This document shows positions 1 to 13,400 of a stretch of 64,000 bases of DNA, one piece after another. The position numbers and the translations under genes are program-made. Position 1 is the first letter of the stretch. Each line of letters opens with the position of its first letter. The notes beneath the pieces are model-generated. The model saw nothing but the letters and a program-made list of their open reading frames with translations. It was not told the origin of the DNA and ran no database searches. Source of the stretch: Phoebastria nigripes (lineage: Eukaryota; Chordata; Aves; Procellariiformes; Diomedeidae); the NCBI GenBank assembly GCA_035582835.1, contig JAYKAV010002780.1, positions 430,153 to 494,152 on the forward strand. Reading direction: 5' to 3'.

Positions 1-9
1 GAGCAATTC

Positions 10-265
10 TTGTTTAGCACAGAAGGCAATAAACCTCTGGAACAAATTGCCAAGGGAAGTGCTGGACATCCAGTCTTCCAGTGTCCCCAGAGCAAGGCTG
101 GGCGCTTTTCTCGCAGGTATTGCTTAAACACAGACCTCAGTCAAGTTACCAGCCTCAGCACAAGAGTCATAGGCAGACAGAGAAGAGCCTCTTACAGACA
201 CAAGATCAGACCAGATGATCCGGTGAGTCCTTCTGGACGTGTGCTCTGTGAACATATGAATTTAA
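10..265 (+). mobile_element. Old degraded CR1 LINE fragment
   Basis: CCTCTGGAACAAATTGCCAA (about 38-57) resembles the CR1 3' phrase CACTGGAACAACTTACCAAG, and AGATCAGACCAGATGATCCG (197 onward) followed by GTCCTTCTGGA and ATATGAAT resembles the CR1 end TCAGACTAGATGATC..GGTCCCTTCTGG...CTATGAAT. The two parts are in order and on one strand. The frame 10-285 covering it is not a gene. Confidence 0.6.
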
Positions 266-1363
266 GGTCTTTAAAGCTTTTTTAGAAAATCGCAAATGTC
301 TTCCCCTGAGATTAGCAAGTGCAGCACATGGGCAGCCTGGATAAAATCAGTGCTTCAACAATAAAAAGAAGAGATTCAATTATACATGACTTGCCTCTAC
401 GCTATTCAAAGGGAGCTGGCATTTTGACTTCCACTGGCTGAGAACCTGCTGTGAATACCACTTGGACCAGGAAGACTGATGACATTTTGAAAGAACTACA
501 TAATTCACCTGATGAACCTTTTATGAAACAAGGAATTTACCTTTATCCATTTATCTACAAACATAAAAGTCTGCAGGCTTTAAAAGTGAAAAACAGGTGA
601 AAAACCTGACTGCCTGTTCAGAACCATTTACAGTGAAGTAAATACACACACTAATCTACCAGTTTATAAGGTTTGTCTCTCAGCATCTTGCCCCATTAAA
701 TTCCTCAGTGGCCTTCTCTTTCTCCTTTTTCAGTTGTTTGGATGAAGTCCTAGCCCCAAATCAGTCTACGGCCAAACTTAATGGGGGAGAAGGGAGGAAG
801 TCTTTCAGCCTCTCTTTTGCCTTTAAAATGCCTTCCGGCTAATCTGCTTGGCTATGTTCCCCAGGTTTGCTTAACCAGCCCTACCAATCCTGACAGCTTT
901 GGCTGGTCCTTTGCTCCCCAGCTCTTCTGCCCTTTCGTGTGAGTGTGTTGTAGGAACAAGCCTGCACCCTGGCCTGTCTTCAAGTGCACACCAGAGACAG
1001 GGGCTGGACCAGTGCTGTACAGCCCACATATACACTGACATTTCTTAACACTCAAACTTGCAATTCCTTTAAAGTTTTCTGTGATTTCTTAAACTCTGTA
1101 CTAACAATTCAGATGTTCTGCCAGGTAGCACCATGCTCATAACAACATACACCATCGACAGGGTCGGGACTTTCAGCTCCAGGACGGGGCTCTGGATACT
1201 TGAGCTAATGCAGTAACATATTCACCCTTCAAGTTGACTGCAAATGCAGGAGGCAAGAGACATAGTTTGCTGGTGGGTCTTATAGGTGATTGCTAGCAGC
1301 AGAGGTACAAAGCAGCTCAGAAAAACTGCCCCTAATCCAGGCTCATGATGGAAGAGTATTCAA
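266..1363. other. Gene-free stretch, left edge
   Basis: I see nothing assignable between the old CR1 piece and the polypyrimidine block. Frames are short and overlapping on both strands. Confidence 0.6.
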
Positions 1364-2110
1364 GTGGACACAGGTATCTCCAAACAAATCCTCTGTTCTG
1401 ACCTCTTCTGTCTTGTCCCTTCAAAAACTGTGCCTGCTGTAGTCCCACATCTCCCTTGCTCATTCTTCCAGTCTCTTCTTGCCAGTGAGTTCCAGTCTCC
1501 ACTCTTCAGGTTTCTCACCCCAGTTTCTGCTTTCTTATCCATTCAGTTCTAGTCTTCCCCTCCAGCCTTGTTCTTCATCACTCCAGTCCCCTGGCCCTCC
1601 TGTTCCAGCATTCAGACCTAGGTTGTTTCCCCAGTTTCAATGTCTTCATCCTGCCTTTCTTCTCTCCATATTCATGTTCAGCATGCTCAGCTCCCTGTTT
1701 GATCTCTCTCTCTGCCTCCCAGGGTCTCACAATCCCAGTCTCCTTCCCCATGTTCTCACAATTCCTGTCTGGCTTTCTGTCCAGCCAGTTCTTCCCCTCA
1801 GTGAAGATCCTGCTCACAGGCATCTCTCTTTTCACAGTATCTGCTCCTTCTCCCTACTCCCATCAGGTTTCTAAGCACAGCCTCTTTGTCCCACTAATCT
1901 CAGGATGCTGCTTCATTTCTTTTTTCTTCTCAGCCTTCCTTCCATGACCACTTCTCTAGCACTCCCAGTCTCTGCTCCCTTCCCAGTTTTCCCCCTCCCA
2001 GCCTGCTCTCACCAGCCCCTCTCAAAATACTCACCCAGCCTGTCTTAATCTTCTTGCTCTTTCCTACTTCTCCTCCATCATCTCCAAGTCACAGTGTCAT
2101 TCCTCTCCTG
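1364..2110 (+). repeat. 750-bp polypyrimidine-rich block
   Basis: The plus strand is strongly C/T-biased, with recurring phrases of the type CCAGTCTCC, CCCAGTTT, TTCTTCT and TCCCAG at irregular spacing. It looks like a decayed simple or tandem repeat. Frames of 131 aa (1479-1874) and 82 aa here are Ser/Leu/Pro/Phe-rich products of the base bias and not proteins. Confidence 0.7.
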
Positions 2111-3765
2111 TTCTTAGTCTTACCACACTAAGGAAGAGCTGCTGATGGGAGAGTAAGCTGGGAGGGGGGGAAACTGGGATGGGAGCAGAAACTAGGAGTA
2201 CGAGAGAAATGGTCAGGATGGGATTTGCAGCCTATTTTTCCATTGAGTGGGTCCCCAGTAAAAATAAAACATTTGACTGCACTTTTTGCATACCCAGAAA
2301 GAAAGATAGTAGCCTGAGGATCACATATTTGTCATGGAAAATTTCTGCCTTAAAGACTAAAATTGGGCAGTTATTAAGTAGCAGAAAATGGGATCACTGC
2401 AAATATCAAGGGATCTTAATTAACAATTTGCCATTATTCTAGGTGTAATACAACATAATGTTATCCCAAAACAGCAACTGCTTCTTCTGCACGACAACTT
2501 CATACTATTATTTAATTCTTATGTTGTGATAACATGCGATACCCTCAAGGATCAGGACATCGTGTTATAAGACTTCGTAGGCGCATATACTACAAAACCA
2601 TCTCTTTGGAAAAGGGCTTACAGTCCAAAATGAAGATTTAATCAGCTCAAGTCTTCCCATTTTGCCCAGTAACTTTCTGGTTATAAGAACATGAGGGTAG
2701 AGTGCAAAACACATGTAGGTTAAGTAATTTTAAATAACCAATTATCCATATCCAGCCATGCTGGATTTGGGGTTTAATTGCTTCAGGCATGCAAGCTTTT
2801 TCTCCACTTATCTTTTCACAGCCCACAAACACAATTTCCTGTTAAAATAGCATTGTCCTGAAAATTGACCATAATGAATTTTCCAGTTTGAGCACTCTGA
2901 CCCAGTTCTAAGTCAAAAGTTTTTCTATAAGTAAAGTAAAAAACTTAGTAAAACATAAGTGAACAATATTGGCCTAATATAACGAGATTCTCATAATGAA
3001 GTAGAAGCTGAATGCTCAGCTCCTGAAAAATCCATCTCTACACCTTACAGATAAACAACTGGAAACCGCAGAGCTCTATTTCCAAAACCCATATAAAATG
3101 CTGTACATTTGACTTAACATTTAGCTGTAGCTTTCTGATTCATAAAATCATAAATCAAATTATTTGCTTATTTTCTCCCTGTAATAGCTGCACAATGCTG
3201 AAATTTTGCCACCAATCATGGAGCACTGAATCGGTTTTCAACTAGCATTTCTTTATTTTATTTTATAGAGCATCAGGTTAAAAAATGACCCATATTTCTG
3301 TGGCAATCTCTCTCCTGTATGCATAGCAGCAAAGAAAGAAAAAACATGACTACTTATTATTTTGTTAAGTGTGTTTGACTAAATTGAAGTTATAAAAAAT
3401 AATGAAAATCTCTGCAATTCACCATAAAAATTTCCTTTCCAAAAAGAGCCAGTAAAGCTGTCAAAGAAAAAAAAAAAAAATTTCTATGGTATATACTATT
3501 AGACCATACATAAATGAAACTGCACATACATCAAGACCTAAATAACTATCTAAATGCATCCTAAATTTCCTGAGACAGATGGCGGATCATACACAGACAA
3601 GATAGGCATTCCAAAAAGATTTTTCTTTAAGAAGAATAAGAAAGGGAAGATGAAAGAATAGTGGGAAAATGTTTAAAATACTGTTAAATTAAAACAAAAC
3701 CCACAAGACTATGCTGCAATATTAGACCATGCAAAGCAAATGAAAGCAAGGGATGACAGAGTCAT

Positions 3766-3860
3766 TTTGGCCCTGATTCAGGAAATTGCTTAAACACATG
3801 TATGAGGACATCTTAGTTCAGGAAAGAATGCAAGTACAAGCCTAAATTTAAGCACGATGA
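3766..3860. repeat. Fragment of ancient palindromic interspersed repeat
   Basis: GCCCTGATTCAGGAAATTGC-TTAAACACATG and later TAAATTTAAGCACGATGA resemble the arms of a MITE-like palindrome that is common in amniote genomes (CCTGATTCAGCAAAGCACTT-AAGCACATG). The assignment is from memory. Confidence 0.4.
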
Positions 3861-4520
3861 CATTTTCACCTTCACTCTGGCCCTGTATCCTGGATCCAGC
3901 AGCTGGAGTAGTGGGAGGAGATACTGGAAGTCCTCTGTACAGCAAAGGCAGGTGAAAAGTTCTCCTGGCAGATGAACTGAGCTTGATGGCCCTCCAAGGT
4001 GTGGTGTAGGAGGGCGTCTGAATGAGGGCAAAGCTACCAGCTCCCAGAGTGCTGGGACTTCTGTACAGATCACACTTCATAGAACGGACTAGGGAGGCTG
4101 CCTAATCTCCATTGGCCAAAAGCTCTTGTTGGCAGCACAAACTCCCGAGATCATGAAGATATTTTTATGTGACTTTTGTCGCTTCTCCTTCTAGTTCTTC
4201 TTTGCTGCTTAGAAATGCAGCAGACTCTCACGTCAAAAGCTTAAATACCACTGGCTTAAACAGGAGTTGGGCACGTGCCTAAGGTCTGAGAATAAGAATA
4301 CTTTCATACCTTGGGGTGATCAGTAAAGATAACATTTCCACTGCAGTCAGCAAGCAGAAGGAGATAGAAATATNGTACTTAAATCTGCGGAGAAGGAGAA
4401 GCTCTTGTTGGTTCTCTTAATTAACCCACTACCAGAATGTAGCAATGAAAACATTCTTTATATTTCTCAGGCACTGCAGATAAAAGGAGTTACATGCAGT
4501 ACCGTTATATATCTAGATGG

Positions 4521-4546
4521 TGAATACTTCTTGCCAGAAGTATTCA
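4521..4546. repeat. Perfect 11-bp inverted repeat
   Basis: TGAATACTTCT (4521-4531), loop TGCC, AGAAGTATTCA (4536-4546). The stem is AT-rich with no flanking T-run of terminator type. Confidence 0.9.
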
Positions 4547-6140
4547 AGCAGATTGTAACATGTTCTTTATCTCTTTAAAAATACTGAAGTTAGAACACTT
4601 ATTTCTGGATGTCCTTTATCTGTCATGGCTGTCCACCCTGTTACCAAACTAATAAGTATATTATCAGATTATGGGATCAAAAGTNAGGGAAGGTTGCTAT
4701 GGGTTATGCTAAGATTTTGCACTTCCTATGTGTTTTATACTGCATCTAGTACAAAAAGCAATTCATTCAAGTTTATATTTAGGGTGAGAGAATGATAATA
4801 TAGTGGTTGTGTGATGGCTGCTTTGACAAAGTAATCTTAACTTCAGGAATTTCCTCACTTCTTGGAGTTTCTGATTGCGGCTTCAACAACAGAATCACCT
4901 GTTTACCCTATCTGTTGAGCAGCAAGGCACTCTTCCATATTTTATGCTACAGTTTTTGCATCAAACTTTCCAGTGATTTTTTTTTCTATTTTGTAGGTAG
5001 CTTTAAGGAGTTATAAGAGGGCAAAAAAAAGCAGAATATAATCATATTTCACAAAATATAAGCCAATAAAGAACAAAACCTCCTTGATCTACCCTAAGGA
5101 CCCCCACACTCACCAGTACGGATTAGTTCAGCTGTTTCTGAATTTCATTTTCTGAACTACTCTGCTTACGTATCGATTACTTTTTGCTGGATTTGCCAGC
5201 AGACCATGGAAATTTAAAACCCTCAAAACATCAACCCAAATAAGACTGGAGGTTCTTTGCAAAGGTTATTAAAATACAAAATGGTTGTATAATAGTACAC
5301 CTTTGCATCATTATGGAAAAGAATATTCTAGTTCCCTCTCTTTCTCTCTCAGTTATGCTACACCCTAATTACAACATGAAAGCAAGAGTTCAAAAGCCAA
5401 TTGCTGAGCTGATGGCAGGGCTTCATATTTACCATACTTTCACTGGAAACATTCTCCTGAGTAATAACAACTGGTTTTGGTCTATTTTTAAGACCAACAT
5501 TCCAGACCTAATCCCAGACTCACTACAATACGCTGTCTTTGATAGCATGGGATCAAAAACTCACCTTGAACGTGTAAGCTAGTTTTGTGAACTGCAAAAT
5601 TGTTATTGTCTGCTTTTTCCTTCTCTATGCATTTTCTTCTTAATGTTGCAAGACTTTTAGGTTTGTCCACCAAATGATATAAAATGACATAGCTAATAAT
5701 AGTGTTACCAAAAATATAATTTCCTTTTTAAAAAAGATATTTTTATAGAATTAAGTGCATGTCATTTTTGAATATGATGTTTTATTTGCAAAAATGTAAA
5801 TGATCTTTTCACTAAACAGCAAACAAAATGATGTATCTCTGAAAAATATGATAATGCTTTTTTAAGGATGTGCAGATGGTGCAGTTAGAACATCTGCAGC
5901 AACAGAGGATTTGAAGAGAACAGGAATTCTTTGAGAGGATGAGTGACTACCTCCAATCTATTTTTTTGCAATTTTTTCACAATGTTCTTTACTGAGAAGC
6001 ATTCTCTACCCTGGAGTGCTCAATATTTGGCCTCTTTTCAGAGCTTCTACTATACTCAAGAGAAAATCTTAATCATAAAATCTTTTAAACAGTTTAATCA
6101 GTCCACAGTCCGTTTTTCAACATGTCACCAGCTCAGTTTT

Positions 6141-6166
6141 TTTATTTGCATCAAACAATGTTTATT
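6141..6166 (-). terminator. Candidate SPACA1 polyadenylation signals
   Basis: Two AATAAA hexamers on the minus strand (TTTATT at 6141-6146 and 6161-6166 on plus) lie about 1.1 kb beyond the candidate stop codon. They are the first closely paired canonical signals I noticed downstream of the coding exons. AT-rich sequence makes chance matches common, so the 3' end is only a suggestion. Confidence 0.3.
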
Positions 6167-7283
6167 TACACAAACAGAAAGCACCTTCATAAACAGGATA
6201 GTCATGTAATGGAGGAGGGTTAGAGAAGGTCTGCAAGGATGGTCAGAGGTATGGTATGGTTTCGGGATGAAGAATCACTAAGTAATCTTGCACTTTCCAG
6301 TCCAGAAAGAAAAAAAAACAGGGAATATGTTAGAGGTCTAAAAGACAGTCCCTTTCAGGGAGAGGATAGTATGGACTGACAGCTCACTGCCTTTTCAAGA
6401 AGTAAGGCGTAACAAATGAAGCTAGCAGGAAGTGGGTTCAAGCTGGACAAAAGATGTGGTTGCGCTGTGGACCTCTTTGCCNTAGGATGTTTTATGTGAC
6501 AGAAGCTTACACAGGTACAAGGGGACACTGAACAAAGCCAAGGAAAAGAAATCCACTCAAGATTGCTAACTGCTTAGAAATTGCATCTGGTTTAGAAAAC
6601 CTGCAAATGCCTGGAAGCTGGGGGAATACATGTGGAAAACATCATACAGCCTTGTCTTGTTTTTGTACTCTTCCCTAGACGTCCTTTTTTTGTTCATTGA
6701 TTTGATTACAGAGGTAGATGAATCCTTGGTCTGACCCTATGGAGTTACTCTTCTGTTCACATACTTTGGTCCCCTTGATGGCAGAAATGGTTATGTGTGC
6801 AAACGTGCAAGTAAAAATTTAATGAATCTTATGAAGAAACTTTTAATGATCTTCCCTACCATTACACATCCTTCCACGTGTCAAGAAGAAACTGGATTAT
6901 AGCGATTACATAGTAGGTGCTGTGCTTAAAGATCATCGAGGAGATAAGGAGCACTTTACAAAAAATGGTCTCTGCCTAGACTATATGCCTAGTTTCATCT
7001 AGTCTAGATTAACATCTTCACAAAATTAAGACATGTTAAATATATCATTTTCACCATCCTCACAAAAATCTGGCTTTGGTTCTCCAGTTCAGAGGTGCTC
7101 AGACTGTTAAACTACCTGGGGAATGATGTCCACCTTAAAATAGAAGTATTTTTACCCATTTCACTTAAAGTTCAGTACTCCAAGACAGTGAATGAACAGT
7201 AAAAAGTACTTTTTAAAACCAGTATTTCAAACATATTTTAATCTTCTTTATATCATATTTCTATGTAATCCAATTTTTTTTCT

Positions 7284-7441
7284 CTAATTCTGTTCATTAT
7301 GCAAGTCCTGGAAGGACTTCTGTACTTCATCCTCTGTGAGTGAGGGCTCTGCCACTTCTTGTATTATGGCTAATGCAGATGGTGAGAACACTGTAGCTGC
7401 AGGTGCAGAGACTCCAATTCCTTGAAAGGCCAATGCGGACC
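7284..7441 (-). CDS. SPACA1: SPACA1 exon 7, probable cytoplasmic tail, one base out of frame
   Basis: Behind CTCCCACTCAG lies an open frame encoding [15 protein letters not shown] and ending with [18 protein letters not shown] and TAG at 7284-7286. AF.G....S.P resembles the start of the mammalian tail (W-AAVKAFWGAKASTP), and the tail is acidic near its end as in mammals. Joined to exon 6 (phase 2), the AG acceptor leaves one extra base: the frame needs only one G before TCC, but the sequence has two after CAG, within CCC at 7440-7442 on the plus strand. In the literal frame the tail would be unrelated and would stop within about 40 codons. An indel in the C-run would explain it; a chance open frame is the alternative. 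Confidence 0.55.
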
Positions 7442-10400
7442 CTGAGTGGGAGGCTATTTATTCCATGTTACAACAGTGATCTTTTGTTGGCCATCTTCTT
7501 GTCTTGGTTGTCTTGCCCAGATTTTGATTCCCAAATAGATTTTACAACAGCCCTGAAATGGAAAAAAGAATTAAACAAAAACATACTTTTAAGTAGGTTT
7601 ACATAAATTGCTCTGAATCATTCCCTTCCCATCCACAATCACTGTAACTAACTGCTCTGCAAAGTACTTCTTTCTAATCTCCAGAAGCTTGCTCCTGTTT
7701 TCTCTACTGCCAACGCAAATATTAAACTACAGAGAAACTCAAATAGTTCACCCCAGGTCATGTTTGTCATCAGTAATACCATATTTTGATCAAATAAAAC
7801 ATAAATCACATTGTATGCTGTCCACCTACCAGTGAAGAATCATAAAGATCATGGCAAAGATCACACCAACAGTCACAATGATTCCAGTTACCAGGCAAAA
7901 GAACAGAATGGCATCTGTTGTTTTTCTCCTTGATTGCCCTGTTTCTATTCTCCTTGATTTTTTTGTTTCCATTTCTGAAGAAAAGAAATACATGGTCATT
8001 ATTATGTTCAACTTTTCAAATGAGTCAGGCATTTAATCTCATGAACAGGACTGAAAAGGAGCAGGGTCTGATTATTTACTACATGACATCTTTCACAACC
8101 TTCAGGCCTTTACCATATCAGCAAAAGTTAGAATAGTAACATTTTATACCTTCTTTGCAAAGGCATATCTAACCAAAGAAGATGCAAAGAAATGGAGATC
8201 AAGGCATGTGGAGTGGGATACATGTCACTTAACAGCTGTGAAACACAAAGACAGCAATTCCTAAAGACAAGGAAAATAAAGAGAGGGAAAAGTATCTATT
8301 GGGTATATGTTAAGAATGACTAATGTAACAATATTTTTGCTTTAAGAAATGCTTTAATGTAAAATTTCAAGACTCATCCATGTAAGATACATGAACGATA
8401 AAGAGAGGATTACCACAGGCTATCTGCCACTCGAGGCAGGATGACTTCTTTGTTCTGTGCCTGGTACCAGGTGCTCCATCACCGAGGCCTGAGGCACCAA
8501 GGTACCACCATGCTACAGAAGAATTCTAACAACGGTAATTGCTGCAGTAACAATGATAATAATGAAGCCAGAAGAGAGTATGCTAACAAAAGACCGGATT
8601 CAAGGACTTAAGTGCCACTTTTCAGTTCCCTGTCTCTATCTAGGTNTGCAAAGCCTTTATTTAAAGCAAATAACCACTGAGCATGGAAAGTTGTTGTTCT
8701 GCACGGCCCAGAAACGCATAGCAAGGAGCAGCTGCATGAAGCTGAAAAGTGAAAAAGGTAGCAAGGATATCAAGTAAAAATGCATTTTGCAATGCTGCAG
8801 CCTGTTTAACCATTCACCTAAGGAAACTGAGGGCCCTGCCATTACTTAGGCTGGTTCTCTAAGACCAGATGTACCAGTTAGGAGATGACTCTAACAACCA
8901 ACCCAGGAAGAGTGGAAAATGCTGAAGATGGTCAACCAACTTCCCCCATCTGTTTTTTGACACTAGGTAAAGAAACGCCTGGAAACCAAACCCAGTCACC
9001 TTGTTCTGAAATTTAATTNACCTTATTTGTTCAGCCACATTCAACCAAATCAATGAACCGTCAGGCATCTTCCCAGATCCCTCCAGCTTTGACAATTTTA
9101 CACAAGCCAACCCTAATTTCTCTTTCATTTCCCTCATATAGTTTCTAAAACTATAAGGTGCTATCTCATTACTGACTGGTATGCAAGATTCATGTTCACA
9201 CTGGTAGGAATTCTGTGTAGCAGTATGACTGCAGGAAAACCATGTCTATTTCCGTTTCTATTTCATTTCTACTTCTATATAAGGTCCTGTGCCACTGTCA
9301 TCAGTGTAGTATCTAAGCAACTCTTCCATCGCATCATTTGAGTTTCATTCTCCTGCATCACAGAATTTTCTTTTTTATATTCTTAAACCACAGCTCATCT
9401 GTAGGATTCTCCTGATCTTTCTGCAAGACAAGTAAGAATGGTGAACTGGCTGAGAATATCATACATAGTAAGTCTGAATATTGNGGTTTCCATACAGTGT
9501 AGAGCTAACTGCTTTTAGACTAATTCACTGGACTGTGTCTTTTTAGAATTACATGCAGTTGTGGGGCATGGAGGTTAATGAAAACTATCTTTGATTTTGC
9601 AATTTCATTAACGTAATATATTTTCCCCTTGGCAAGATGTGAATTTAGAGCTCTAAGAATACCTCTGTTTACAGGCCGTAACAGGAGCTTGCTGAAAAGA
9701 AAAGCAAGTTTTCATGTTATCCACAGCTAATCTACTCAAGTTTTCTTCCTAGGCAAGAAATTCTTCCAATAGTCAAGAACCAGAACTGCCCAAGAGACAA
9801 CCTGATAATACAGAGGGCATGCCTTCCAAGTAAACACACGTGTTTAAAATGCAAGCAGGAAGCAGACAGAAAAGCAGCTTCCCAATAAGCTGTTTTACAA
9901 TGAGCAAAGACTGATTCACATCAGGTGCACTTTTAAGCCCCTGACTGCACTCCTCAAGTCCAGGCAACACTCCCAATTAGTCAGTGAGAATTTTGCCACA
10001 GCCAGAATATGCCTTAAAAACATTTTCAGCTTACAGTTAAGGTTACAAAGATGTATTTACATTAACGTTTTAAAAAGCCCACTTAGCTTTGTAAAAGTAG
10101 GAAGAACAATTCTTCTTTGAAACATGCAAAGTCTAGTTCAATGACTTTCAACTTAAAGTCTACNGCCCACTGCGGGTCTGTGGACTACTTCACTATAAAG
10201 AATGACGAAAAAAAGCACTATCATATATATTCCACAATTACATTGTAAAAAAATTTCTAAAATTGTGTGCACTCCACTAGAAATTTTCTAGGGTTCTACA
10301 AACAAAAACGACATTGATAACATATCTGACAGTTTCAAGCAGATTGCCTCCAACCCTACCGAAAGCTTGGTATTCTCACTTTACCTGTTGATTATTTATA

Positions 10401-13400
10401 TTCTTCTTAATTGAAAAAGGAATGCACTTAAATGAAATGTGAGGGTGAGATACTGCATTTAGATTGTAGGCACTGTTGGATCTAAACTACGAAGATCCAT
10501 TTATTTGTGCAAGTCAGAACAAGGCAGGAAGGAAGGAAAAGAAGGAATGCTCAGATTTAATTCTTAGCTTCCACTGGTGCTTGCTGATTTGAGGNCAGCC
10601 CTGTGGCAGAAACCCCAGAGTGTGCTGGTCATAGCTCATGGAAGTCTTTCCAACAGCTCAAATGGTCCAAGCACCGTACACTCCCTCCACCTCAGATCCT
10701 ATCTGCTATGCCAACGGGAGGACAACAGGCTGGATTAAAGGAAAACAAAAGTGTAATCTGTATGGCCATTACCAGCTGCTAAGAAGCTTGACAGCTTTTT
10801 TACCTTTTTTCTGCCATCAGAACAACATACTTAGTCTGAGCCACCGTCCAGGACCTGGCTCAAGGACCTTAGAAATTTACTGCTTTCTTATTTGGGCCGA
10901 AAGAGATACATCTCATACCTAGCTCACACCAAGCAGCAGAGCAGGATAGCTCTAAAACAGAGAGCACATTCTCTGCTGTGGTGTGGCCCAGCAATTATAT
11001 TTGCATTGTATACCACAGTTTAACAAAGATGCTTTGATTTCTATGCAGTGCNGTGCATCTCTGACTGTCCTCTGCCTTCATGGAACTCTCTCCCCTTTAA
11101 TTTGCTTAAATCCAAATACATTCAGAAGCATCTGTTGCCACTGCTAGCATTTTCCTCCAGAAAATATCAGCAATACAAATTCTGTCTCTGCATTCTATTC
11201 AGTCATTTCTTCAATAAGAGAGAGATTCACAATACTGTAAATCATATACATCAAGAAAGTGGAACACCTGCTTTTTCAGCACCATTTCTGTCCAAAGGAA
11301 ACCCACGACTTCTGCCAGCAGCACTGTTCCTCTTCATCCTCCTCTTCCCCTGGGTTTTTGATTGAGCTGGAGTTCCTCCTAGACCAAGATGTTGACTGTA
11401 CAGCAGTGCTCCATCTACAAGCAGACACTCGACCAATTGTTTATACGGTCCAGCAGCCAACAGGAGTTCTTTCCACTGGTTTTCAGATCCAGGAAGTATG
11501 TATCAGTTTGGGGAGTATGTATCAGAGGGGAATAAGACTCTGCCTCTGCAGGNTGGTTTGGGGTTTTTTTCCCCCTGAATATAATGGTGATGCACAGCTT
11601 TTTTGTTTCCCTTCTAGACTATCTAGAAGCCTTTTTCTATGTATTAAAAATGGACAGATATATGCTAATGGGAGAGCAGGATTACATACACACAGAGGAG
11701 ATCCAGGCTGTTAATTTTGGGTACTGGGATTCCCCATTTCATTTCTGTGCAAATACAAGGACAACATGGCCATGCTGATTACATGTTTGTACAGTAGCTG
11801 GTTACAGAGATGTGACTTTTCTCTCTCAAGGAAGCTCTGGCACTGAAGTCATCATCAGGAAATGAACTGAAGAGAGATGGGGGCTAGAATGGCCTCTGAG
11901 ACACAGAAACGCTATTGCCTCCATTTTCTCCATGGAAGTGCCACTAGACACCCCAACTCACTCTCTTGCTCATGAGAGCGTGGAGCTTGGAGCACAGCTG
12001 GGATCTCAGTAAGCTGACACCCTTCACAGAGCATCCTAAGGAGGATCGTTCTCTGCTCTCGCATTCCTCCCTTCCAGAGTCCTCCCTCCTCACAGGACTA
12101 TTATTAGTAAATATGAATAAACCACCTTCCAGCTCCAAAGTCTTCACAAAACACCAAACAACACAATGGGCGGGAGTGTGAAACAACACCCTTCAGTGTT
12201 TCAGGGTNGTGATTTAGGAAGAAGGACATATAGAAATGTCAGTTATTAAAATGGGATTTTCCTTGCAGAGATCCCAATAATTTCTGATGAAGATAAAACA
12301 CTTCTGTTTTCCCTGTTATGTTTCTCTTGCTATGAAAGACAAAGAGAACCCATAGGTCTGAACAGTTCTGAAAACAAAAGGAAGAGCCAAATTACTAAAG
12401 ACCACTCACTCACGCAAAAAGGTCATTACAACTGTTCATCAAAAGGTCACTGAGAAGCGCAGTGATCACTAGTAAAGGACACATGGAAGTTCTCCATGCA
12501 TAGATTTAAAGTTAACTCATACGAAGTTTTGCCACATGGCAAATACACACAAATTCCTGTGAGGTTTTACCTGCCCTTTTGCAACATGTCTTCCCTTCCT
12601 CCCATCTCACACATCTCAAAATCTGAAGCAGAAAGTGTCACACTATGTACTTTCAAGTGGTGGCTTTGGGGCCAGGCTTGCAGATGGTATTGCTGAATCT
12701 GGCCACTGCTGTTCACGTGGGTAAAACATCAGAGCGCTGGAAAGAGGAGGAAGGATGAGACAAAAGCAAATACATTCACCCCTTATCAGCTGCATTGATA
12801 GTTTTTAGCGCTGTTGATGACTTCAAGGCTTTCTCTCTAGGAAAGTGCCAAGAAGAAAGGCCAGCCACGGAGCAAACACATTTCCACTTCCCCTGCCCGG
12901 TCCTGTAGCTCTGACATGAAGAAATGTATCTCTGTGGAATAGTGAAAGGAGTGATCTAGGTGATGAGAAAGACAAAATATACAAACTTAAGCTTATTGAC
13001 TTGAGTGAGGCAGAGAGATGGTCAGAATCTCCTCAGTTGGATTAAAAAAAAAAAGTAATTTAGGAGGTAATAGAGAGGACCCACTCTTCGCCTGACTAAA
13101 CCTGATTTGCCCTTTCAGCTGGTTCAAATATGCCTCCCAAAATCTATACGAGACCCTCTCCCCACAGACAGTTTGGCCTGTTGCCAGGTGCCAGGCAGTG
13201 AAGGGCTGGCAGGGCGGCCTCTGTGGAGAGCGGCTGGGGCTGCCCCGTGCCGGACATAGCCGGTTCCAGCCGGCTCCAACCGACCCGCCTGGGTGGGGAT
13301 GGCAGCCAGCCAGGGTCAGCCCACCGCACCCGCCCAACCCATGCTGACTAGAAATCTCTGTGGCCAGTTTTGGATACTGGAAGAAAATCCAATTCAGTCC

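Larger units (their letters stand above)
2111..6130. other. Gene-free AT-rich stretch downstream of SPACA1
   Basis: Apart from the repeat at 3766-3860 and the hairpin at 4521-4546 there are only short poly-A/T runs (for example 3465-3480). If human synteny holds, the convergent neighbour on this side would be CNR1, but no cannabinoid-receptor coding sequence is present. Confidence 0.6.

Noticed and set aside
1479..1874. 131-aa Ser/Pro/Leu-rich frame
   Set aside because: It is produced by the polypyrimidine block and contains no protein features beyond base bias.
1..6130. CNR1 coding or 3' UTR sequence on the left side
   Set aside because: Synteny suggests CNR1 may lie in this direction, but no seven-helix receptor sequence is present and I cannot recognise its UTR.
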